DNA of 64,000 nucleotides, taken from contig JADCGS010000001.1 of the NCBI GenBank assembly GCA_020248865.1, positions 62,001 to 126,000 on the forward strand, written 5' to 3'. This DNA comes from Burkholderiales bacterium (GTDB lineage: Bacteria; Pseudomonadota; Gammaproteobacteria; Burkholderiales; Burkholderiaceae_F). The position numbers and the translations under genes are program-made. Within the stretch, counting starts at the first letter, position 1, and the number at the start of each line of letters is the position of its first letter. Of this stretch, positions 1-6,693 are shown in pieces. The notes under the pieces are model-generated. The model had not been told where the DNA came from and did no database searches. It saw only the letters and a list, made by a program, of their open reading frames with translations.

Positions 1-80
1 GAACGCATGCGCGCCAGCACCTGGTCGATCTGGCCAGCCAGTTCCGGGAACGACAAATGGCAGTGCGAGTCGACGTACAT
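1..80 (-). CDS. tatD: TatD-family metal-dependent hydrolase, N-terminal fragment (runs off the window)
   Basis: Only the first 26 codons are present. They read MYVDSHCHLSFPELAGQIDQ, and the D-S-H-C-H segment carries the HxH metal-binding pair that opens TatD/YcfH proteins. The family consists of divalent-metal-dependent hydrolases/deoxyribonucleases in the cytoplasm. The gene lies downstream of the PilZ gene on the same strand, matching the common beta/gammaproteobacterial order tmk-holB-pilZ-tatD. The start ATG is complementary to 78-80. The C-terminus, with the remaining metal ligands, lies outside the window. Identity rests on the motif and the gene order. Confidence 0.75.
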   Translation of the reverse strand, partial: MYVDSHCHLSFPELAGQIDQVLARMR

Positions 81-135
81 CGACAGAGCCGCGAAAGACG
101 GGTGGCGCGCCGGCCGCCCGGCGGCCGTGCCAGCG

Positions 136-564
136 CTAGATGGTGTGAGTCGGACGGGACGACTTCAAGGCCGCCCCGAGAATGTCTTCGATCCGCTTGC
201 GCGCAATTGCGCCACTCTCGTCCGCCGGGAAGTGCACGCCGATGCCGGGCGTGCGGTTGGCGCCGCCGGCCGGGCTGATCCAGACCACGCGGCCGGCCAC
301 CGGCAACTTGGTCGGATCGTCCATCAGCATGAGAATCAGGTAGACCTCATCGCCTAACTGGTAAGCGCGGGAGGTTGGAACGAAGATACCGCCGTTCTTC
401 AGGTAGGCCATGTAGGCGGCATAAAGGGCCGCCTTCTCCTTGATCGCCAGCGACAACACCGCCGGACGGCCGCCGGCGGGCGTACCGGCAGCACCCATTT
501 GGGTGGCCGGGCCCTGCATCGCGAGGCGAGTCAGCGGTCCGGCATTGGCGGGGGCGTCATTCAT
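136..564 (-). CDS. pilZ: PilZ-domain protein, type IV pilus PilZ-like
   Basis: A protein of 142 aa. The last 100 residues look like the small PilZ fold seen in proteins encoded beside holB, including LKNGGIFVPTSRAYQLGDEVYLIL and a G-R-V-V-W-I strand. An N-terminal stretch of about 40 residues is Ala/Gly/Pro-rich and probably disordered. I see no canonical RxxxR...DxSxxG c-di-GMP-binding motif, consistent with the original PilZ of type IV pilus biogenesis, which does not bind the nucleotide directly. The start ATG at 564 overlaps the holB stop (ATGA), which fixes the start and implies translational coupling. A larger upstream-extended frame exists but would run through holB. The role in pilus biogenesis is inferred from the family. 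Confidence 0.8.
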   Translation of the reverse strand: MNDAPANAGPLTRLAMQGPATQMGAAGTPAGGRPAVLSLAIKEKAALYAAYMAYLKNGGIFVPTSRAYQLGDEVYLILMLMDDPTKLPVAGRVVWISPAGGANRTPGIGVHFPADESGAIARKRIEDILGAALKSSRPTHTI

Positions 565-1703
565 CGGTCGAGGGCTCCAGCAGGCGCAGCGCGCAGGACA
601 CCGGCATACCCCAGCAGCGCGCTCTCCACCACGAGACGGGCATTGAGCGGATGATCCCGCGTCGCCTGCAGACGGTTGAGCTGGTCGACCCAGGCCAGGA
701 TGACCGGGGCCGACGCCGCGCGCGCCAGGCGCGCCAGCGCCTGTGAATGATCGGGATGATATCGGACGTCGCCGCCGGCCATAAGCGCCAATAAGTCCCA
801 GGCCCAGCGCTGAAACAGCGAAATTGCCGCCTCTGCGGGAACCGTCTTGCCAAGCTGGCCTGCCACCTCGGCGGCCGACAGCGTCGGCCCCTGTGCCAGC
901 AGCGCGACAAGCGTGCGGCGAAGTTCGGCGTCCAGCCGCGTCGGGGTCTCCGCATCCTCGTCGACGTCCTGCGCGGCCAGCCAGGCCGCCAGCGGGCTGC
1001 CGCCGGCCTCGGCCAGTGCCGCTTCCGGCTTGACCACGCCGCCGCTGCGCAGCCAGGCGAGCACGGCGGTCCGGTCGGGAGCCCGGCATCGCACCAGCAG
1101 GCAACGCGATCGCACGGTGGGCAGCACGTCGTCGATGGCATCGGTGGCCAGGACGAACAGCGTGCCCGCAGGGGGTTCCTCCAGCATCTTGAGCAGCGCA
1201 TTGGCCGCTTCGATCGTGATGCGTTCGGCTGGCGCGAGCACCACCACGCGCAGACCGCCACGATGGGTCGAGGTCGTCAGGAAACGCGCCAGCCGCCGCA
1301 CGGCATCGATGCGGATCTCGCGTGAAGCGCGTGCGCTGCGAGCCGCGTCCGGATCCGGCTCGGCGGGCGGCACAACCGCGCCGCCGCCTTCGCCCTCCTC
1401 GTCGGCGTTGTCGGCCTCATCCTCGCCGGTCAGGCGCCAGCGCGCCATCACGTCCGGGACCACCACGCGCAGGTCGGGATGTGCGCCCGCCGCAAACCAG
1501 CCGCAGGCTGGACATTGCCCGCAGGCGTGACCGTCGTTCCGAGGCGACTCGCACAGACGGGCCTGCGCATAGTCCAGCGCCAGTACCTTCTTGCCGATGC
1601 CGGCCGCCCCATGCAGCAGCACGGCGTGCACGCTGCGCGCCTGCAAGGCGCGCAGGGCGGCAAAATCCTCGGCCTGCCAGGGCAGGCGGCTCAGCCGTGC
1701 CAT
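561..1703 (-). CDS. holB: DNA polymerase III subunit delta'
   Basis: A protein of 380 aa and a component of the clamp-loader complex that places the beta clamp on DNA. A P-loop-like GAAGIGKK lies at residues 32-39, and four cysteines (C51, C61, C64, C67) form the zinc-binding module typical of delta' and tau/gamma subunits. The segment EAANALLKMLEEPPAGTLF is the standard clamp-loader sensor region. A charged low-complexity insertion (rich in E, D and G) lies around residues 92-112, between the zinc module and the rest of the AAA+ fold. The gene overlaps tmk by 13 bp at its start and pilZ by 4 bp at its end, so it is an internal gene of a tightly packed operon. Confidence 0.93.
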   Translation of the reverse strand: MARLSRLPWQAEDFAALRALQARSVHAVLLHGAAGIGKKVLALDYAQARLCESPRNDGHACGQCPACGWFAAGAHPDLRVVVPDVMARWRLTGEDEADNADEEGEGGGAVVPPAEPDPDAARSARASREIRIDAVRRLARFLTTSTHRGGLRVVVLAPAERITIEAANALLKMLEEPPAGTLFVLATDAIDDVLPTVRSRCLLVRCRAPDRTAVLAWLRSGGVVKPEAALAEAGGSPLAAWLAAQDVDEDAETPTRLDAELRRTLVALLAQGPTLSAAEVAGQLGKTVPAEAAISLFQRWAWDLLALMAGGDVRYHPDHSQALARLARAASAPVILAWVDQLNRLQATRDHPLNARLVVESALLGYAGVLRAAPAGALDR

Positions 1704-2380
1704 CGTTGCAGTGCCAGCCTGACCTGCGCGGCAATCTGCCCGCGCAGCGATTCGATGGCACCGGTTCCGTCAAGCACCACGAAGCGCTCCGGTTGCGTTT
1801 GGGCCCGCTGCAGGTACAGCGCCCGCACGCGGGTGAAGAAGCCGAGCGTCTCGGCCTCGAAGCGATCGGCGGTTCGCACGGCAGCCAGGCGCTGCGCTGC
1901 CACCGCCGGCGGCACGTCGACCAGGAAGGTGAGGTCTGGCTGCAGGTCCGGATGAACCCACGCCTCGAGCGCGGCGATGCGCGCCTCGCTGAGCTGCCGG
2001 CCGCCGGCCTGGTAGGCGTAGGTGGCGTCGGTGAAGCGGTCGCACAGGACCCAGCGGCCCTGCGCCAGCGCCGGCCGGATCACCGTCGCCAGGTGCTCGG
2101 CACGGGCGGCAAACACCAGGAGCGTCTCGGTGTCGGGTTGCATCGGGGTGCCGAGGATTAGCTCGCGCAGCGTCTCGGCCAGCGGCGTGCCGCCCGGTTC
2201 GCGCGTGCGGACCAGATCGATGCCGGCGTCGCGCAGCGCCTGCTCGATGAACCCGAGCTGCGTGCTCTTGCCGGCCCCGTCGATGCCCTCGAATGTGATG
2301 AAGCGGCCCGGCGGGAGGATCGGACGGCCTTCGCGCTGCACGCTCAGGCATTCGCCCTTGGGGCGGCCCGGCGGGCTCAT
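1691..2380 (-). CDS. tmk: Thymidylate kinase with repeat-derived N-terminal extension
   Basis: dTMP kinase (dTMP to dTDP), 229 aa if translated from the ATG at 2380. The P-loop FEGIDGAGKST lies at residues 30-40, followed by TREPGGTP and the DRFTDATYAYQ segment, all diagnostic for Tmk. Family members usually begin a few residues before FITFEG. Here about 25 extra residues ([18 protein letters not shown]...) come from one copy of a 60-bp repeat found elsewhere in the window. The ATG overlaps the mltG stop (ATGA), so this start is well placed, and I see no obvious alternative ATG between the repeat and FITFEG. The gene overlaps holB by 13 bp. The kinase call is firm. Whether the extension is kept in the mature protein is unknown. 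Confidence 0.93.
   Translation of the reverse strand: MSPPGRPKGECLSVQREGRPILPPGRFITFEGIDGAGKSTQLGFIEQALRDAGIDLVRTREPGGTPLAETLRELILGTPMQPDTETLLVFAARAEHLATVIRPALAQGRWVLCDRFTDATYAYQAGGRQLSEARIAALEAWVHPDLQPDLTFLVDVPPAVAAQRLAAVRTADRFEAETLGFFTRVRALYLQRAQTQPERFVVLDGTGAIESLRGQIAAQVRLALQRWHG
2321..2380 (-). repeat. Single copy of the 60-bp start-codon-associated repeat (in tmk)
   Basis: On the minus strand this stretch begins ATGAGCCCGCCGGGCCGCCC and encodes [20 protein letters not shown]. It matches the units at 47812-47991 and 21484-21603 in sequence, length and orientation relative to the gene, with some changes in the second half. It begins exactly at the tmk ATG/mltG TGA overlap. The next codons (ILPPGRF) look like the start of another unit merging into the tmk core. 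Confidence 0.85.
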
Positions 2381-3414
2381 CGCCCGCCTCGGCCGAGCTG
2401 GTAGCGCGCCACGGCGCGGTTGTGCTGCTGCAGCGTCTCGGAAAACTGCGACGTGCCGTCGCCGCGGGCCACGAAGTACAACGCGCGCGTCTCGGCCGGC
2501 TGCAGCGCCGCCTCGATGGCCGCCCTGCCGGGCAGGGCAATCGGGGTCGGCGGCAGGCCGGCGCGCGTGTAGGTGTTGTAGGGACCGTCGGCCAGCAGGT
2601 CGCGCTTGCGCAGGTTGCCGTCGAACCGGCTGCCCAGCCCGTAGATCACGGTCGGGTCGGTCTGCAGCAGCATGTTCCTGCGCAAGCGGTTGACGAACAC
2701 GCCGGCAATCTGTGCGCGCTCGGCCGCTTGTCCGGTCTCCTTCTCGACGATCGAGGCCATGATCAGCGCATCGTAAGGGCTCTTGTATGGGAGCTGCGGC
2801 GCGCGTGATTCCCACGCGGCAGCCAGACGCTGCGCCTGCATGCGGTACGCCTGCTGCAGCAGGTCCAGGTCGCTCGAACCCGGGTCGTACAGGTAAGTGT
2901 CGGGGGCGAACAGGCCCTCGGGGTGCGCTTCGGTCGCACCGATCGCCTTGAGCAGCGCGCGGTCGTCCAGCCCGACGCTGTCCTGCCGGAGCTCGCTGGC
3001 CGCCGCGAGCGCGGCGCGCAGGTCGCGCACGGTCCAGCCCTCCACGAGGGTGAGCCGCTCGCGCAGCACCTCGCCGCGCGCCAGCTTGTCGATGATCTGG
3101 TGCAGCGTCATGCCGCGCTCGAATTCGTAACGTCCCGCCCGCAGGCGCAAGGTCGCATCGGTCAGACGCGCCACGGCAACGAAGCCGTCCTCGTGCACCT
3201 TGACCCCGGCGGCACGCAGCTGGCGCGCGATGGCGCGCGCCGAGGCCCCGGCCGGCACGCGCACCTCGACGCGCTCGGCACTCATGGGCACGACGCTCTC
3301 GTACCAGTGCCAGGCGGCCAGACCGACCGCAAGCACAGTCAGCGTAACGAGCAGCAGCACCGCGGCGGGTGCGCCGAGGCCGTAGGGGTGGCGGGGAGCG
3401 TGACGTTGGGGCAT
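2377..3414 (-). CDS. mltG: Endolytic murein transglycosylase MltG (YceG-like)
   Basis: A protein of 345 aa that cleaves nascent peptidoglycan glycan strands at the periplasmic face of the inner membrane. After a short cytoplasmic N-terminus there is a single membrane segment (about residues 14-35), then a LysM-like region and the YceG domain. Hallmarks are SIVEKETG (catalytic Glu about residue 224), LQTDPTVIYG and YNTYTRAGLPPTPI. I chose the ATG at 3414 because it places a normal short tail before the anchor; the frame is open further upstream but that would overlap the ygfZ control region. It is the first gene of mltG-tmk-holB-pilZ-tatD and is divergent from ygfZ. Its stop overlaps the tmk ATG. 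Confidence 0.92.
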   Translation of the reverse strand: MPQRHAPRHPYGLGAPAAVLLLVTLTVLAVGLAAWHWYESVVPMSAERVEVRVPAGASARAIARQLRAAGVKVHEDGFVAVARLTDATLRLRAGRYEFERGMTLHQIIDKLARGEVLRERLTLVEGWTVRDLRAALAAASELRQDSVGLDDRALLKAIGATEAHPEGLFAPDTYLYDPGSSDLDLLQQAYRMQAQRLAAAWESRAPQLPYKSPYDALIMASIVEKETGQAAERAQIAGVFVNRLRRNMLLQTDPTVIYGLGSRFDGNLRKRDLLADGPYNTYTRAGLPPTPIALPGRAAIEAALQPAETRALYFVARGDGTSQFSETLQQHNRAVARYQLGRGGR

Positions 3415-3492
3415 GGCGCGATCGGCCTGCGCGCACGGCAAGTCGGCGACGCGGCCGAGCGCTGCGCAGCGCAGGCGAGGGCCAGCGGTTCC

Positions 3493-3498
3493 TATAAT
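3493..3498 (+). promoter_or_regulatory. Possible -10 box in front of ygfZ
   Basis: A perfect TATAAT lies 37 bp upstream of the ygfZ ATG in the divergent mltG/ygfZ spacer, in an otherwise very GC-rich stretch. No convincing -35 hexamer is present at 16-18 bp spacing, so only the -10 element is claimed. Confidence 0.4.
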
Positions 3499-3535
3499 AG
3501 CTACGCTTTTCGTCATCACCTTCCGCGGACCGGCC

Positions 3536-4591
3536 ATGAACGAGGCGACCCTTGCGACCACGACTGCTGCCGGCGACGGCGCCGCCGGTTCGCCGTGCGC
3601 GCCCGGCATGGCGCGCGGCCGGCGCGCCGAGCTGGACGCTGCGCTCGCGCAGCCGGTGCACTGCAGCCTCGATGCCGATCTCGGCGTGATCGCGGTGCGC
3701 GGCGCGGATGCGGTGAGTTTCCTGCAGGGCCAGCTCACCAACGACAGCGCCGGGCTGGACAGCATGCAGGTCCAGCCGACCGGATACTGCACGGCCAAGG
3801 GCCGCTTGCTCGCGACCTTCGAGCAGTGGCGCACGGCGGAGCCCGAGGGCGAAGTGCTGCTGCAGTTGCCGCGCGAACTGCTGCCGGGCCTGCTCAAGCG
3901 GCTGTCGATGTTCGTGCTGCGCGCCAAGGTCCGGCTCGGCGATGCCAGCCAGGCGTGGCGCACCGAGGCACTGTTCGGTCCGGGCAGTGCCGCGCTGGTC
4001 GCCCAGGCCTTCGGCACCGTGCCTGCAGTCGGCGCCACGGCGACCACCGGCGCCCTGCGCGTCACCCGCATGCCCCCCGGCACACGCTGCGCAGAACGCT
4101 TCGTGTTGCGTGCGCCCCGCGAGGTCGCGGTCCCTGCCTCCCTCGGCGAGGCCCGCGCCGTTGCCAGCGACGTCTGGTGGTGGTCGCAGATCGATGCGGC
4201 CGTGCCGATCGTCGTGGCGGCAACGCAGGAGAGCTTCGTGCCGCAGATGATCAACTTCGAGGTGCTTGGCGGGGTCAACTTCAAGAAGGGCTGCTATCCC
4301 GGCCAGGAGGTCGTGGCGCGCAGCCAGTATCTGGGCAAGTTGCGCCGTCGCATGAGCCTGGCGCATGCGGCGGCCGAGCCCGCCCTCGGCGCAGGCAGTG
4401 ATCTGCTGGTCGATGGTTCGGCCGAACCGGCCGGCAAGGTCGTCGCCACGGCGCTGGCGCCGGGCGGCGGGCTCGACGTACTTTTCGAGTGCCCGGTTGA
4501 TCGCCTCGACGCCGGCGCGCTGCGGTTGGCCGATGGCAGTGCGCTGGCGCTGCGTCCCCTGCCCTATCAATTGGTCGACGTGACCGCCTGA
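3536..4591 (+). CDS. ygfZ: Folate-binding protein YgfZ (GcvT-like, Fe-S cluster maintenance)
   Basis: A protein of 351 aa. The family is a GcvT-like tetrahydrofolate-binding fold involved in assembly or repair of certain iron-sulfur enzymes. The diagnostic K-G-C-Y-P-G-Q-E segment is present about two thirds along (near residue 250), followed by VVARSQYLGKLRRRM. The N-terminus carries about 25 extra Ala/Thr/Gly-rich residues before the core. The ATG at 3536 is the first good start after the TATAAT box. The gene is divergent from mltG, and a DUF4936-type gene follows 23 bp downstream, a pairing I recall from other Burkholderiales. Confidence 0.92.
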   Translation: MNEATLATTTAAGDGAAGSPCAPGMARGRRAELDAALAQPVHCSLDADLGVIAVRGADAVSFLQGQLTNDSAGLDSMQVQPTGYCTAKGRLLATFEQWRTAEPEGEVLLQLPRELLPGLLKRLSMFVLRAKVRLGDASQAWRTEALFGPGSAALVAQAFGTVPAVGATATTGALRVTRMPPGTRCAERFVLRAPREVAVPASLGEARAVASDVWWWSQIDAAVPIVVAATQESFVPQMINFEVLGGVNFKKGCYPGQEVVARSQYLGKLRRRMSLAHAAAEPALGAGSDLLVDGSAEPAGKVVATALAPGGGLDVLFECPVDRLDAGALRLADGSALALRPLPYQLVDVTA

Positions 4592-4614
4592 CTGATACAC
4601 AGCGACACGAAGCC

Positions 4615-4917
4615 ATGCAGCCGGAGCACTGGTTCGTGTACTACAAGCTGCCTGCTGCGGACCTGGCCGCCTGGCTGCCGCGCAGCCAGGTGCTGCTGCG
4701 CGCGGTTGCGCGCGACGGCGGCGTGCAGGGCCGCTTGCTGCAGCGGGCCGATGAAGCCGCCGGGCTCACGACCCTGATGGAGGTCTACGAGGGCGTCGCG
4801 GATCCGGTCGGCTTTGGCGCTGCGCTGGAGGCCGCCGTCCTGGCCACGGCGCGGATCGATCCGCCGCTGGCCCTGCCCGTCCGGCACACCGAGCGCTTTA
4901 GGCCGGCAGCACGGTAG
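4615..4917 (+). CDS. DUF4936-type small protein
   Basis: A 100-residue protein beginning MQPEHWFVYYKLPAADLAAW. The opening pattern (short strand with VYYK, then an amphipathic helix) and the position directly after ygfZ fit the DUF4936 family, to the best of my recollection. It has no signal peptide and no membrane segment. Its length and alternating strand/helix pattern suggest a ferredoxin-like alpha+beta fold (inference). Function unknown. It lies between ygfZ and the NRDE gene with short spacers, so it is probably co-transcribed with both. Confidence 0.7.
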   Translation: MQPEHWFVYYKLPAADLAAWLPRSQVLLRAVARDGGVQGRLLQRADEAAGLTTLMEVYEGVADPVGFGAALEAAVLATARIDPPLALPVRHTERFRPAAR

Positions 4918-4926
4918 GCCTTCATC

Positions 4927-5772
4927 ATGTGCCTGGCCATCCTGTCGTGGCAGTCGCATCCCGAGTATCCGCTGGTGCTGGCCAGCAACCGCGACGAGTT
5001 CTACACGCGAAAGACGCGCGCCGCCGCGTGGTGGGGGCAGACGGTGTCGCTGCTGGCCGGGCGCGACGAAGAGGCGGGCGGGACCTGGCTGGGCATCAAC
5101 CGCAATGGCCGCTTCGCCCTGGTCACCAACGTGCGCGCGCCGTCCGAGCGCAACCCGCATGCGCCGACGCGCGGTGCGCTGGTGGTCGGCGCCTTGCAGA
5201 CCGACGGCGAGCCGGGCGGCTGGCTCGATGGGTTGCAGGTGCGCGCGCGCGGCTATAACGGTTTCAATCTGCTCGTCGGCGACGCGGTGGTCCGACCCGG
5301 CGTGCCGGAGGCCAGGCTGCACTACTACAGCAACCGGTTGGAGCAGCCGGCGCGCGCGCTGCCGGCCGGGATCTACGGGCTGTCCAACGCCTTTCTCGAC
5401 ACGCCCTGGCCGAAGGTGACGCGGGCGGTCGGCGCCTTTGCCTGCCAGGTGGCGCGCACGGTGGACCCGGAGGCGCTGTTCGCACTGCTGGCCGACCGCC
5501 AGCCGGCGCGCGAGCAAGAACTGCCGGACACCGGCGTGCCACCTGACTGGGAGCGGGCGCTTTCGTCGATCCAGATCCGCGCCAACGGTTACGGCACGCG
5601 CACCAGCACCGTGCTGACCGTGCGGCGCGATGGCCTGGTGAGCTTCATCGAGCGCACCTACGCCACGCAAGCGCCGCACGACTGGCGCGACCGGCGCTTC
5701 GAGTTCATGGCAACAACGGCGCGCTCGCAGCCATCCGGCTTCGGGCTGCGGGGCGAGTCCGACCCGCGCTGA
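4927..5772 (+). CDS. NRDE (TANGO2-like) family protein
   Basis: A protein of 281 aa. It starts with an MC dipeptide and carries the name-giving N-R-D-E at residues 21-24 (LASNRDEFYTRKT), followed by AGRDEEAGGTWLGI and FALVTNVR, all typical of the NRDE/TANGO2 family. An N-terminal Cys right after Met recalls Ntn-hydrolase-type processing, but the biochemical role of bacterial members is not settled. There is no signal peptide. The gene starts 9 bp after the DUF4936-type gene and converges on the GNAT gene downstream. Confidence 0.85.
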   Translation: MCLAILSWQSHPEYPLVLASNRDEFYTRKTRAAAWWGQTVSLLAGRDEEAGGTWLGINRNGRFALVTNVRAPSERNPHAPTRGALVVGALQTDGEPGGWLDGLQVRARGYNGFNLLVGDAVVRPGVPEARLHYYSNRLEQPARALPAGIYGLSNAFLDTPWPKVTRAVGAFACQVARTVDPEALFALLADRQPAREQELPDTGVPPDWERALSSIQIRANGYGTRTSTVLTVRRDGLVSFIERTYATQAPHDWRDRRFEFMATTARSQPSGFGLRGESDPR

Positions 5773-5805
5773 GCCGCTCGCGGCGCCGCCTTCCGGGCGC
5801 GCCAC

Positions 5806-6237
5806 CTACATACGCCGCCGCATCTGCCGGTGCGGTATGCCGGCGTCGTCGTATTCGTCGCCCTCGGCGATGAAGCCTGCCTTCTCGTAGAACGGCATGG
5901 CGTGCGTCTGCGCACTGAGCACGACCTCGCGATCGCCCCGCGCGCGCGCGGCCTGCAGCAGCGCCCGCAGCAGCGCGGTGCCCACACCCTGCCCGCGCGC
6001 CGATTGCAGGACGGCCATGCGGCCGATATGGCCGTCGGGCAGCAGGCGGCCGGTGCCGAGCACGCGACCCTGCGCGTCGAGCGCCAGGGCATGCAGGCTG
6101 AGTGCGTCCCAGTCGTCGAGCTCGATCTCGGCCGGCACCTTCTGCTCGTCCACGAACACGGCGTAACGAATCGGCGCGGCCCCGTCGCGCAGGTCGATCC
6201 ATGCCCCCAGGCGCACCTCGATCGCGGGCTCAGCCAT
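5806..6237 (-). CDS. GNAT family N-acetyltransferase (ElaA/YjcF-like)
   Basis: A protein of 143 aa with the GNAT acetyl-CoA signature: a beta-4 strand (GHIGRMAVL) followed by the pyrophosphate-binding loop ARGQGVGTALL and the C-terminal MPFYEKAGFIAEG. The opening IRYAVFVDEQKVPAEIELDDWD resembles ElaA/YjcF-like acetyltransferases. The substrate is unknown. Its start overlaps the end of the upstream thioesterase gene by 8 bp, so the two are translated together. Confidence 0.85.
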   Translation of the reverse strand: MAEPAIEVRLGAWIDLRDGAAPIRYAVFVDEQKVPAEIELDDWDALSLHALALDAQGRVLGTGRLLPDGHIGRMAVLQSARGQGVGTALLRALLQAARARGDREVVLSAQTHAMPFYEKAGFIAEGDEYDDAGIPHRQMRRRM

Positions 6238-6682
6238 GCGCGGTCTGCGGCGTCAGGATCTCGAAGGCCATGAGGTGGCTGCGCACGCGCGCCGACCAGG
6301 GCGCCGAGCGCGTACCGGCCGGATCGGCGTTGACGTAGATGAGTTCGCCCTCGATCAGCGGCGTCGCGGTGGCGCCGCGCCGGTACATCTCGACCACGAA
6401 GCGCAGGCTGCTGCGGCCCAGCCGCGCCGTGCGGCCGCAGACCTCCAGTTCGTCGTCGAACCGGGCCGGCTGGAGGTACTCGAGCGTAGCCTTGCGCACG
6501 AAGGTGTCGCTGCCGCCGGCCAGAAAGTCATCCGGGTAGGCCAGCCCCACCGCACGCCAGTACTCGGTCACGCAGACGTCGCAGTAGGTCAGGTAGTGGC
6601 CATTGAACACCACGCCCTGCCGGTCCACCTCGGCCCAGCGTACCCGCAAGGGCATGCGATGGCGGAAGTCCGCATACGCCAC
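6230..6682 (-). CDS. YbgC/FadM-type acyl-CoA thioesterase (4HBT hotdog fold)
   Basis: A 150-aa single hotdog domain. The motif WAEVDRQGVVFNGHYLTYCD (D20 and the G-V-V-F-N-xx-Y pattern) is the 4-hydroxybenzoyl-CoA thioesterase active-site helix region. Enzymes of this group hydrolyse short- or long-chain acyl-CoA thioesters in the cytoplasm. It lies between an M16 peptidase and the GNAT gene on the same strand, with only a 4-bp overhang problem-free spacing to neighbours. Acyl-CoA genes are frequent on this strand further upstream. The preferred chain length cannot be read from the sequence. Confidence 0.85.
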   Translation of the reverse strand: MAYADFRHRMPLRVRWAEVDRQGVVFNGHYLTYCDVCVTEYWRAVGLAYPDDFLAGGSDTFVRKATLEYLQPARFDDELEVCGRTARLGRSSLRFVVEMYRRGATATPLIEGELIYVNADPAGTRSAPWSARVRSHLMAFEILTPQTAHG

Positions 6683-6693
6683 GATCGTGCGGC

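Noticed and set aside
1691-4600. A 969-codon minus-strand frame ending in tmk
   Set aside because: Only its last part is the real tmk; the rest runs out of frame through mltG and antisense to ygfZ.
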